From Acinetobacter sp. MB5 (lineage in GTDB: Bacteria > Pseudomonadota > Gammaproteobacteria > Pseudomonadales > Moraxellaceae), in NCBI RefSeq assembly GCF_003261585.1, contig NZ_POVU01000003.1, positions 186,001 through 250,000 of the forward strand: a stretch of DNA of 64,000 nucleotides, given 5' to 3'. The position numbers and the translations under genes are program-made. Positions 55,639 through 64,000 of the stretch are shown here, one piece after another; the first letter of the stretch is position 1; the number at the start of each line of letters is the position of its first letter. A model generated the notes under the pieces. The model ran no database searches and was not told the origin of the DNA. It worked only from the letters and a program-made list of their open reading frames with translations.

Positions 55639-58600
55639 TTATGGGCTTCCTTGTACTTGTTGTGGTTGTGCCTGAGGCTGTGGTTTCGCAGTTGGAGCAG
55701 GTGCTTGCTGCGCTGCCACCACACGCACGGCTTTATCCGTTGTGACCTTATCGACCAGTTGTAAGCCTGCGTAACCACGGCTTGAACCAATCGCACCAGA
55801 ACCACCTGCACCGCCGCCGCTGACCAAACGGAAGTTCACTTTCACATAAAGATCAGGGTTTTGCTTACTGCGCCAAACCATCTCGAAACTGCCATTGAGC
55901 TGTTTACGCTCAGCACTGTCAATTAGACGGTTAATCCCGTACTCACCTGGTTCATCAAAAATGGTATGGGTCTGACCTTGCAGATCCACCACGGTAATTC
56001 GTGCGCCAGGAATTGCTCCTTTGTTTGGCCAAATAAAGTTGACCCATTGCTGAATGCCGTTCTCATACACCATGCGCTGCCCATCAATCTCAATGCTGTA
56101 AGACAGAAGCTGTGGATTTTGGATTGGGTAGAACTGGAAGTTCGATTGCGCTGGTGCAGCGGCGGCCGCAGCAGCAGAAGGCGCATTTAACTCGCCTGTT
56201 GCCATGCCGTTGCTTGGCGCAACATAATTTTGGAAGTTGGCAACAAACTGTGGGTTCAGACTAATGCCCAAATCTTTCCATGTTTTTGAGGTCAAGTTAT
56301 AACCACGACGAATCACCAGTGGATCAAGATTCTCTTTGACATAACGTGCAATTGAACCATTTTCACCAAAGATCTGGCTAATTTCGTTACTGGTTGCCTG
56401 TAAACTTGCCGAACCATTAAACGGATATTTTTTGCTTAAATTGGTGCTAAAAGGTTGATAAGCCTGCATCATCCAAAGTTTATTGAGTTCATCCTGTGCG
56501 GGTGGTAACAGACTTTCAAAAGATTGAGTGAGTGGGCTGACCAACAGTTTTTGCATTAATTGCTGATCGACATCGTTTAGCCCCACCATGATCTTTTCAT
56601 CGACCTGTTTTTGCGTCTGATTAAACACCGAGTTTTGGTCATTGATGGTTTGTTTCACTAGGGCAATCGCACTTGGCCCGACTTCACCTGCACTTTTCAG
56701 ATCATTAAATTTGCTACGGACTTGTGACAGATTCGTCATGTATTCATCCAGTAGTGATTTATTCTGCTGATCGTCACGTTTACGTACCAACTGATAGAAC
56801 ATTTGGAACTGCTGGGAAATTGCCCCTTGTGCCTGATTCATGGCTTGCTGCGACAATTTTTGCTCTCCCTGACGCAACACTTTACGTTTAAACCACGCAA
56901 TAAAGCCTTTTTTCGGTGTCGCCAATTCCGCCTGAACAATCGGATTGTCCCAGTTGGTTTCGATCGCAATACGTTCCATCATGGTTCGGATTGGTGAGTT
57001 TTCAGGTTCACCTAAAACATCCATATAGCGAATCTGCTGGGCAAATTGCGGTGCTTTGGCATAATGCACACCATTGAGGAATTTTCGCCATTCAGCAATA
57101 TATTCCTGTTTATACAAATCAGTAAGTTGCTTGCGAATCTGGCTTGGGCTTCCAGAGAAAGTGAGATCATCCGATTGACGGCTATTCAACACCCAGTCTT
57201 TGCTGTCAGTTGGTTTATTCGCTGCATCCTCAATGGCTTGCTGCACATATTCAGACCATGCTTTTTGGGTAAACATGCCTGGTAAGGCATAACTGCCTAG
57301 CACGACATTCTTATTGTTATCCCCCACAATTTGCGCCACGGTTAAGGCAGGATAACGCACCGCTGCACGCATTTTAATTTCGTTATAAACACGGTCACGT
57401 GCAGGCATACCACGGATCACAGACAATAAGACCTGACGGGTTTGGTCAACCAAAGTACTGTTGGCATCCAAAGTCGGGAACTGTGGATCATTCGCCAAAC
57501 TCATCGAATACGACAGAATCTGCTCGGCTTTTTTGATCATGTCATCGCGTGGCATTTGCCCTGCATTGGCATCGAGCCATGAACGCCAGAAACGGGTCAC
57601 CTGATCACTCAAGTGTCCTGCTTCCATATACTGATGATTACTCAGCATCAGATAGGCTTTCAGTGCATTGTAAGCATCTTGCGGGTCGGTATCAGATGCC
57701 TGTAAATACTGCTGTGCTTTTGCCGTCGGCTTAATTTCAACATTGCTATGATTGGCTTTCAGTACAGCTTCATTATTTTTAACGCGCTGTAAATATTCAG
57801 CGATATTTTGCTGGGTCGGTTGCAGGACGATTTGCTGAATGCCTTTTAAATATTCAGCTTTCAACTGTTCCCGTAACTGATTGCCCTGATACAGACCAAA
57901 GCTATATTTTAACGGGCGATGCTCAGCAAACTCATCCAGTTGTTCTAAACGGTTTTGCAGAATCAGCAAGGCATCTAACTGGGTTGACAGATTTTGCCCT
58001 GAGCTTTTCTCCATCTGAGCGACTTGCGCCATGTCTGCCTGTACATCGGCAATCAGTTGCTGATTGTTACGGTACGACCAGACCCACGCCCCAAGCACAA
58101 TCGACACCCCGATCAGTGCCCCCATAAAACTCAAATAACGCTGACGTTTTTTATTCGGATTAATATGCTGCTTGACCAAGTTACGGTCACGCAAAATCAC
58201 ATCGGAAAATAAGCCTTTAATAAAGTAACCATGATTTTGCCCATAGACTTTTTGCGATGCTGCCTCTCCTGAAATAGAATGAAGCTGAAACTCTTGCGCA
58301 ATCTGTTCGGTCATCGGGCTTTCCACAATCCCCTCTTGCAAGGCACTGGTGAAATAAAATCCGCGAAAGACAGGTTGGAACTGATAAGGATTGTCTTCAA
58401 ACAGCGTGGACACAAAACTCTTTAATGCAGGTTTAAGTGTTTTAAACTCGAGGGGAAACGTCATAACACTCGGTGAAATGTTCTGAGAATGACGGCGACT
58501 TAAATGCGTCATGCTGACACTTTTCAGCCCGTCATACAACAAGTTATAGTGCTGTTCAAACACATCGGCGGCATTTTGCGAAGAGTTCTTTTCATAAGGC

Positions 58601-59460
58601 AAAGTTGCCCCCCAAGCCTGATTGTATTCTTCGGCATCATAACAATCGAAAAACTCGGTAAACCCTGAAATCAAATCAATTTTTGAAAAGACCACATAGA
58701 CAGGAACAATCACTTCCAAACGTTCAGTCAAATCCTGAATACGGGCACGTAGATTTTTTGCCAGTTTCAATGAACTTTCAGGGCTTTGGCTAATCAGCTC
58801 AGCAATACTGACCGTAATAATCAAACCGTTAATCGGCGATTTAGAACGGTTTTTCTTGAGAATATTTAAAAAGCCCAGCCATTCGGAATGATCTTCGGAG
58901 TACACCGAATAGCGTCCTGCGGTATCCAGTAACACGCCTTCAGTCGAAAAAAACCAGTCACAGTTACGTGTTCCACTTAATCCTGCCGACATCATTTGCT
59001 GATGACTTTCTTCAAATGGGAACTTCAAACCCGAGTTATAAATTGCCGAGCTTTTACCCGCCGCAGGGTTACCAATAATCATGTACCACGGCAATTCATA
59101 CAGCGCAGCATTGCCTTTTTTATCACCTAGTTTTGATTTACGGATCAGCTGGATCGAGTCTTTCATTTGCTGATGAATCAGCTGTAATTCTTCTTTGTTA
59201 TTTTGTTGACCGTATTCAGCCTGTGCTTCTTTTTCAATGGCTTGAGCCAGTTCTTCACCTTGTTTAATGTGACGGCGACGCTGAATCAGCCAGTAAATTC
59301 CATAGCCAATCAGCACTAAAATATAGGCCGCCAACAACGCCCAAAACACATAGTGCGGCACATAGTTATAAGCAGAAATCAGCGCAATCAATAAAGAAAG
59401 CGCAATAATCGCTTTCGGATTGGTGATGTATTGCCACAAATAGCCCAAAATCGTATACAT
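55639..59460 (-). CDS. tssM: T6SS inner-membrane protein TssM (IcmF)
   Basis: A 1273-residue IcmF-family protein. Two membrane segments (about residues 15-55) and a third near 445 bound a cytoplasmic GTPase-like domain with Walker A GNPAAGKSS (130-138). A long periplasmic part follows with the DUF1215/TssM C-terminal features, ending in a low-complexity A/P/Q tail (PTAKPQPQAQPQQVQ). TssM forms the trans-envelope complex with TssL and TssJ, neither of which is in the window. The intact Walker motif suggests nucleotide binding. Confidence 0.93.
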   Translation of the reverse strand: MYTILGYLWQYITNPKAIIALSLLIALISAYNYVPHYVFWALLAAYILVLIGYGIYWLIQRRRHIKQGEELAQAIEKEAQAEYGQQNNKEELQLIHQQMKDSIQLIRKSKLGDKKGNAALYELPWYMIIGNPAAGKSSAIYNSGLKFPFEESHQQMMSAGLSGTRNCDWFFSTEGVLLDTAGRYSVYSEDHSEWLGFLNILKKNRSKSPINGLIITVSIAELISQSPESSLKLAKNLRARIQDLTERLEVIVPVYVVFSKIDLISGFTEFFDCYDAEEYNQAWGATLPYEKNSSQNAADVFEQHYNLLYDGLKSVSMTHLSRRHSQNISPSVMTFPLEFKTLKPALKSFVSTLFEDNPYQFQPVFRGFYFTSALQEGIVESPMTEQIAQEFQLHSISGEAASQKVYGQNHGYFIKGLFSDVILRDRNLVKQHINPNKKRQRYLSFMGALIGVSIVLGAWVWSYRNNQQLIADVQADMAQVAQMEKSSGQNLSTQLDALLILQNRLEQLDEFAEHRPLKYSFGLYQGNQLREQLKAEYLKGIQQIVLQPTQQNIAEYLQRVKNNEAVLKANHSNVEIKPTAKAQQYLQASDTDPQDAYNALKAYLMLSNHQYMEAGHLSDQVTRFWRSWLDANAGQMPRDDMIKKAEQILSYSMSLANDPQFPTLDANSTLVDQTRQVLLSVIRGMPARDRVYNEIKMRAAVRYPALTVAQIVGDNNKNVVLGSYALPGMFTQKAWSEYVQQAIEDAANKPTDSKDWVLNSRQSDDLTFSGSPSQIRKQLTDLYKQEYIAEWRKFLNGVHYAKAPQFAQQIRYMDVLGEPENSPIRTMMERIAIETNWDNPIVQAELATPKKGFIAWFKRKVLRQGEQKLSQQAMNQAQGAISQQFQMFYQLVRKRDDQQNKSLLDEYMTNLSQVRSKFNDLKSAGEVGPSAIALVKQTINDQNSVFNQTQKQVDEKIMVGLNDVDQQLMQKLLVSPLTQSFESLLPPAQDELNKLWMMQAYQPFSTNLSKKYPFNGSASLQATSNEISQIFGENGSIARYVKENLDPLVIRRGYNLTSKTWKDLGISLNPQFVANFQNYVAPSNGMATGELNAPSAAAAAAAPAQSNFQFYPIQNPQLLSYSIEIDGQRMVYENGIQQWVNFIWPNKGAIPGARITVVDLQGQTHTIFDEPGEYGINRLIDSAERKQLNGSFEMVWRSKQNPDLYVKVNFRLVSGGGAGGSGAIGSSRGYAGLQLVDKVTTDKAVRVVAAQQAPAPTAKPQPQAQPQQVQGSP

Positions 59461-59505
59461 TATCTGCTCTTATCTTTAATATTTAGTAAATTCATAAACT
59501 TAACC

Positions 59506-60942
59506 TTATGCCACTTCTGTCAGCCTGAGTGCCTCTGAATGCAGCAAAACATGACTGTCAGGATGTTTCAGGTTCGTGACCAGCGCCATACTTTCAGCCT
59601 GAATCTGTAATCCAAGCAATACCCCATAAGCCTCTGCTAATGTTTGGCTACTGCCAACGCTGCCATGCTGTAACAGATAGTGCTGCTGCTGAATTGCGGT
59701 TTTGGCAAAGTGTTGTTCTGCTTGTTTGACTACTTTTGCCTGTTTCATATCATCGAGTAGCAACACAAAAGGCTGCTCCGCCTGATACTGCGGCAAATCT
59801 GTCCATGCTGTTTGCGTGAAGACTTCACTCAACTCAGGTTGTGCACTGGCAATCGACAAAAACTGGAGTGCTTTGAGATCTTGAAGCTGCAAGTTTGGCT
59901 GAGCGATACAGCAACTGGCAGCAAACTCGGCAGGGACATAATGGCTCTGTTGCCATGTCTGTTCATCGAGATAATCCTGATCAATCTCAGAGTCAGCGAC
60001 CAACAGTAACGTCACCCACGTTGAGTTTTGTGCGGCACGTTGTAACTGTTTAAGCGTCATGCTGTAGGCTTGATCTGCATCGACAAAATGATAATCAAGC
60101 TTCAATTGATGTGCTTCAAACCCGAGGGATTGCAAGACCGATGTCAGTGCTTCTTCACTTTGCGACTGATCCCAAGTCAATGCCAAGTTATCAGGCAAGA
60201 TCAGCTGTACATGCAGCCCATCTAAACGACTCACGGCTTGTGGAGCAAGCACTTCGGTAGAACTCTCGGTTGATGCAGCATTGGGATTGACCCAAGCTGG
60301 GTGCATGCGATATTCAGTGGACTGCTTCCCGTCATAAAACAAGGTCGACTGCTGAAGATGCTCCGCAATCTGCCATAACACGGTGCTATGCTGTTCAAGC
60401 TGTTGCTGAATCAGCGCTTGAATCCGTTGCTGACGCAAAGACAACCAAGAAAACGGTTCATCCTCATCTTGTGCCGTGACTTGCTGATCTAGATCGGCAA
60501 TGCGATAAGACAAAATCGGCAAGCCATGTGCATTACACAATTCTGAGTCCAGTTCTGCACAAGGGAATTGCTGTAAAGCTTCAATAATGCTTTGATCTTC
60601 GCCCAGACCACTCCATGCATGTGCCGAATAAATCTGTACGGTCTGCCATTCAGTTTGGGCTTTTTCTGGCAATGCGGCTTGCTCGGCTTGTTGTTGCTGT
60701 TGCAAAATTTGCTGCTGTTTTTGTTGTTTAAGCGCTGCTTGCTTATCCTGATGAGCACGATATGCTCGGTAAATCAGCCAAGGGGAAAGTAAAATCAGAG
60801 TGATTGCAACGGGCAATCCGAGAAAATATAAAACAAAATCAGTGGCACTTGGACTATATTGCACATCACGCCAATACAAAATTACCAAAGCACTCACTGC
60901 AATAAAAACAATGACTAAAGTTGCTAAGATTTTCTTGATCAT
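59506..60942 (-). CDS. T6SS-locus membrane protein of unknown function
   Basis: A 478-residue protein with two N-terminal membrane segments (about residues 5-25 and 35-60) followed by a Q/A-rich helical stretch and a large cytoplasmic domain. I do not recognise a general domain family. It sits between tssG (4-bp overlap) and tssM, the place where Acinetobacter T6SS loci carry a genus-specific gene reported under the name AsaB. It has two predicted TM helices and therefore probably joins the membrane complex. Role unknown. Confidence 0.72.
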   Translation of the reverse strand: MIKKILATLVIVFIAVSALVILYWRDVQYSPSATDFVLYFLGLPVAITLILLSPWLIYRAYRAHQDKQAALKQQKQQQILQQQQQAEQAALPEKAQTEWQTVQIYSAHAWSGLGEDQSIIEALQQFPCAELDSELCNAHGLPILSYRIADLDQQVTAQDEDEPFSWLSLRQQRIQALIQQQLEQHSTVLWQIAEHLQQSTLFYDGKQSTEYRMHPAWVNPNAASTESSTEVLAPQAVSRLDGLHVQLILPDNLALTWDQSQSEEALTSVLQSLGFEAHQLKLDYHFVDADQAYSMTLKQLQRAAQNSTWVTLLLVADSEIDQDYLDEQTWQQSHYVPAEFAASCCIAQPNLQLQDLKALQFLSIASAQPELSEVFTQTAWTDLPQYQAEQPFVLLLDDMKQAKVVKQAEQHFAKTAIQQQHYLLQHGSVGSSQTLAEAYGVLLGLQIQAESMALVTNLKHPDSHVLLHSEALRLTEVA

Positions 60943-61937
60943 GCTGCTGCTCCAACTAATGCATAGCAGGTTTCATCATTATCAACTGTCGCAGGTTGAC
61001 TGAGCAGGAATGCCCCCTGCCCCAAACCAAGAGAAGTGACAGTGGCAAGTTGTAAGGGCTGAATATCGGCAACATCTAAAATAAGGCGAACATCGACGAG
61101 CAATGTTGGGCTACACCAAGTTTGCAATAAATGTTTGAGTTTCTGGCTCAGTGGCTGCTCAGGTAAAAATTCAAGATAATGCTGATGCTTCATCGGGCCA
61201 ATCTGGATTTCAATTTTTCCGTCCATTTGGCGAATGCTTTCACCACAAAAACTATTCACGCCAAGTTGAGTAGGTTGCAATCCACCTAAACAACTGCGCT
61301 GTTCATCGCTCAAATAAAAACGTTCCGTAATAAATTCTTTAATCTCAATCGGCTGTTTAAACACACAGTTCAACACTGTACGTAATGCATGTGCCGTATT
61401 GTTTTGCCCCTGCATCAATCCTGCAAATTCTGCAAAATATTCGTCCAGTTCAGACTGTTGATGCTGATCACGAACATAACCATTTAAAGCATGCAGAATA
61501 TCCAAATAGTCATTTTTCTGTTCAATCTCATAACGCACAGGTAAGTTATAGGCCAAACTGGCATCAACATATTGCGCAGTTAGGCTGTGATTAAACAGAT
61601 CAAGAAAGGCTTGAGTTTCCTGACGTTGCTGACGTGGGCTCTGCCGAATTTTATGCGTATAAGTATAAGGTAACGCCCCTTGTGTGCCCGTCAGCCCAAC
61701 CAGTAAATTACGGATTTGGATCTGTTCATCTTGCAGCGTTAAGGCTTCTACTTCACTCGCTGGGAAACTCAAACTCAGTGACGTACCAAACTGAAATGCA
61801 TCTGCCCAATGTTGCGTATCGAGTTGATAAGGCGCATGCCGCAATAAACGTGTCGCCTGAATAAACTCAAATGCAGTTGCCTGCTCGAAGATCGCTGCAA
61901 CTACAGAAGCGTCTTGCCACCAACGTTCTGAACGCAT
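60939..61937 (-). CDS. tssG: T6SS baseplate protein TssG
   Basis: A 332-residue TssG (VasB/ImpH family). The N-terminus has FEFIQATRLLRHAPY. RNLLVGLTGTQGALPYTYT is the conserved family core near residues 75-95, ending in the FLDLFNHSL motif, and ERFYLSDEQRSCLGG lies in the middle. With TssF it forms the baseplate wedge. It starts 37 bp before the tssF stop and overlaps the next gene by 4 bp, so the genes are translationally coupled. Confidence 0.92.
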   Translation of the reverse strand: MRSERWWQDASVVAAIFEQATAFEFIQATRLLRHAPYQLDTQHWADAFQFGTSLSLSFPASEVEALTLQDEQIQIRNLLVGLTGTQGALPYTYTHKIRQSPRQQRQETQAFLDLFNHSLTAQYVDASLAYNLPVRYEIEQKNDYLDILHALNGYVRDQHQQSELDEYFAEFAGLMQGQNNTAHALRTVLNCVFKQPIEIKEFITERFYLSDEQRSCLGGLQPTQLGVNSFCGESIRQMDGKIEIQIGPMKHQHYLEFLPEQPLSQKLKHLLQTWCSPTLLVDVRLILDVADIQPLQLATVTSLGLGQGAFLLSQPATVDNDETCYALVGAAA

Positions 61938-63709
61938 TGGTATAACTCCTGCTGGGTTGCATGATCTTGAACCACCACATCAACAAAACTGTTGATCTGA
62001 ACTTTTAAATTAAAAATGTGGCTCAGCATTTGGCTAAACAAATACAGACTATGTCCACGGAAAACACGGCTATCGATACTGAGCTTGGCTTTTACACCAC
62101 GAATAAACATCGGGAAAGGCTTGCTATCCACCAGTTTATGCACCAAGAAAAATTCGACGTGTTTAATCGCATCAATCAACAAATGATTTTCTTTGGAATT
62201 CGGTAAGTTATATAAACTGAGCAACTCTTTAAGATGTGTGACGGTATCCCCTTTCATCAAAGCCAAGGTATTCAGTGACAAATGCGAAATAATCCGCCAC
62301 TGTTCTTGCTGATTTTGCTGAAAATACTGTGGTAATGTCGGACGCTTCAATAACACGGCACGGCGCGCCAAACTGCTCTCATTCAAATTCAAAATATTAT
62401 TGGTTTGTCCCAGTGCTTCATGTGGCAAATCCCGATTGGAACACAGCAATTTGGTACTGATAAAATCCGACTTGGTGGCATAAGGCTCAAGACTTTTCGA
62501 GATAATCGAATATCCCATTTCGATCAGTTCAGACTTGAGTTGCTTCGGGTTCAATGCATAAAAAAACTGATCGCGATCTTGTTGATAATGGCTCATCGCA
62601 AAAAAAGGCAATACAGGTGTATAGCTTTGTTCCTGATCGGTTTTTTCCCGAATCATATGCATACCCAAAATTGAATACACCTGATAAAACTCAGGGTGAT
62701 GGACATCGGTAATCAGTGGATATTCGAGTTGCTGATGATTGATCTTTTGCGGTTCAGCCTGCTTCTCAAACAGGTTGACTGCTGGGCTGGTGAACAGTTT
62801 GAAATTGGCAACATCCAATTCAGAATAATTACGCACCAAAGCTTGATCATTGAGATTCAGTTTAAAATGGAGCTGTAATTCAAACTCGCGATGCTGTTTT
62901 AAATGGGGTTTTAATGCCGCCAAATTCAGATTGAGATAATTGAATTTCTCAGGAAAACAGAAATATTCCATCAGCAAACGATAAGCGTGGTGCGTATGCT
63001 GATCAATCGGCAAAAGACTTTCACTTTCCTCAAATCCCATCACACTAAACGGATTGGCAATCTCAATACGTTGCTGTCCGATTTTTAAAGAAAATGCAGT
63101 CCCTTGTTTAAAAATACTGTCGAGAACTTGCAGTGGAAAGTGTGAAATCGCATCCAGATAAATCGGCAAATGTTCTTGTGTCATCCATGCTTGAGCATCG
63201 CTATAGATCGCAAATTTAAAACTCAGGGTCGCATTTTGCTTGAGCTGCAAATGAGCACTGGGTGCGGTACTAAAGTTTAGATCGGCCAAGCTCATCGGCA
63301 ACAGTCGTACCGTCTGTGTGGTATTAAACTCACATTGCACCCCTTTAATACTGCGGGATTTCAAGGTGGTTTGAGCAGGAATGATATGGGCTTCTGTCAA
63401 CTGTTTAAGTTTGCTTGGGTCTTCAAAACTCACCACCGTACAGGCAGGAAATGGGCGCAAATACTGCGGAAACATCACCTCAAATAAAGCTCGGGTGAAT
63501 ACATCGTAACTGTCGGTCAGTTTTTTATCGATTCGTGCTGAAACCAGCGAAAATGCCTGAATCAAACGCTCAATATGTGGATCATCGATTTGTTCTTGAT
63601 TTAAAGACAGTCGCTGGGCAATTTTTGGGTATTTTTGTGCGAATGCCCGCGACTGCTGTCCAAATTCTTGTAGTTGTTTTTCATAGTAGGGTAAAAGATC
63701 ATCAATCAC
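61901..63709 (-). CDS. tssF: T6SS baseplate protein TssF
   Basis: A 602-residue TssF (VasA/ImpG family). LLPYYEKQLQEFGQQSRAFA opens it, with AFSLVSARIDKKLTDSYDVF and LFEVMFPQYLRPFPAC (residues 55-85) being the hallmark region; the C-terminus ends in FLVHKLVDSKPFPMFIRG and the GHSLYLFSQMLS helix. It forms the wedge with TssG and TssK around the VgrG hub. It lies 11 bp after tssE. Confidence 0.93.
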   Translation of the reverse strand: MIDDLLPYYEKQLQEFGQQSRAFAQKYPKIAQRLSLNQEQIDDPHIERLIQAFSLVSARIDKKLTDSYDVFTRALFEVMFPQYLRPFPACTVVSFEDPSKLKQLTEAHIIPAQTTLKSRSIKGVQCEFNTTQTVRLLPMSLADLNFSTAPSAHLQLKQNATLSFKFAIYSDAQAWMTQEHLPIYLDAISHFPLQVLDSIFKQGTAFSLKIGQQRIEIANPFSVMGFEESESLLPIDQHTHHAYRLLMEYFCFPEKFNYLNLNLAALKPHLKQHREFELQLHFKLNLNDQALVRNYSELDVANFKLFTSPAVNLFEKQAEPQKINHQQLEYPLITDVHHPEFYQVYSILGMHMIREKTDQEQSYTPVLPFFAMSHYQQDRDQFFYALNPKQLKSELIEMGYSIISKSLEPYATKSDFISTKLLCSNRDLPHEALGQTNNILNLNESSLARRAVLLKRPTLPQYFQQNQQEQWRIISHLSLNTLALMKGDTVTHLKELLSLYNLPNSKENHLLIDAIKHVEFFLVHKLVDSKPFPMFIRGVKAKLSIDSRVFRGHSLYLFSQMLSHIFNLKVQINSFVDVVVQDHATQQELYQCVQNVGGKTLL

Positions 63710-63720
63710 AGTAGACCCGC

Positions 63721-64000
63721 TTAATTCCGTGTAGAAATTACATATTGTTGTGTTGTTGGTTTTAATAAAGCATCAAAAATGACAGGCTCATATAACGGGT
63801 GAATGTTTAAATATGCTTGGATACTTAAACACAATGACCCCATATTGTGCCCGTCAAGTAACATCTCTACTTTGGCTTGCTTTAACCGCGGTTCATGGGC
63901 TGCAATCGACTGTTCAATAGACTGGCAAATCTTGTCCCGATCTAGCGGATTGGCTGTCGACAACCCCACAAAATCGATAATGCCAAACTGCAAAATGGAC
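63721..64000 (-). CDS. tssE: T6SS baseplate protein TssE (C-terminal part, cut by window end)
   Basis: The frame is open through the end of the window, so the N-terminus is missing. About 93 residues are visible. They contain FGIIDFVGLSTANPLDRD, the QSIEQSIAAHEPRL helix and YEPVIFDALLKP, which are gp25/TssE features. TssE is the gp25-like wedge protein of the baseplate. The first visible ATG-like codon (a TTG at 63993) is internal, not the start. Confidence 0.85.
   Translation of the reverse strand, partial: SILQFGIIDFVGLSTANPLDRDKICQSIEQSIAAHEPRLKQAKVEMLLDGHNMGSLCLSIQAYLNIHPLYEPVIFDALLKPTTQQYVISTRN

Overview
The window reads as a chromosomal segment of a gamma-proteobacterium of the genus Acinetobacter. 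The evidence is the fur/bamE/rnfH neighbourhood, the pilT-pilU pair, the amaA/amaB/hglS pathway and a type VI secretion (T6SS) locus in the order tssE-tssF-tssG-(unnamed)-tssM-tagF-ompA-like-PAAR-vgrG. The species cannot be fixed from sequence reading alone.

Layout. 1-3.8 kb: end of an unidentified gene, a DMT exporter with its TetR regulator and a palindromic operator, and a LysR regulator divergent from an old yellow enzyme. 3.9-12.7 kb: a catabolic block for pipecolate / lysine-derived compounds, with an APC permease, a LysR regulator, an AmaA-like L-pipecolate oxidase, an AmaB-like piperideine-6-carboxylate dehydrogenase, an HglS-like 2-oxoadipate decarboxylase (DUF1338) and a class III aminotransferase. 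Together they would take pipecolate through 2-aminoadipate and 2-oxoadipate to 2-hydroxyglutarate. 13.3-17.6 kb: glycerol kinase and an EmrA/EmrB-type efflux pair. 17.8-40.7 kb: mostly housekeeping genes (YigI-like thioesterase, hemB, thiO, YfcH-like, sbcD-sbcC, an MFS pump, yggS, pilT-pilU, fur, bamE, rnfH, a membrane protein, bacteriohemerythrin, a class II glutamine amidotransferase, argB, algC, dut, rep).

40.7-64 kb is the accessory part. All genes are on the minus strand. From the right end: tssE (cut by the window), tssF, tssG, a T6SS-associated membrane protein, tssM, tagF, an OmpA/BON protein, a PAAR tip, VgrG, and then a 704-residue cell-wall effector (LysM, lysozyme-like domain, NlpC/P60-type amidase). 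Behind the effector lies a markedly AT-rich array of small exported proteins that look like immunity proteins. It also holds an orphan effector C-terminus (LAS-peptidase-like motif plus SleB-like hydrolase), two immunity-like genes broken by single-base frameshifts, and two proteins with lysozyme-inhibitor (LprI/DUF1311)-like patterns. A perfect 71-bp direct repeat (40756-40826 and 46542-46612) brackets 5.7 kb of this array, and one copy sits just upstream of the rep helicase gene. I read this as an exchangeable T6SS toxin/immunity island containing the remains of earlier effector modules.

Other structural signals are a dispersed ~60-95 bp hairpin repeat present three times, two candidate small RNAs in gene-free intervals (around 13.0 kb and 21.7 kb), and several strong bidirectional terminators.
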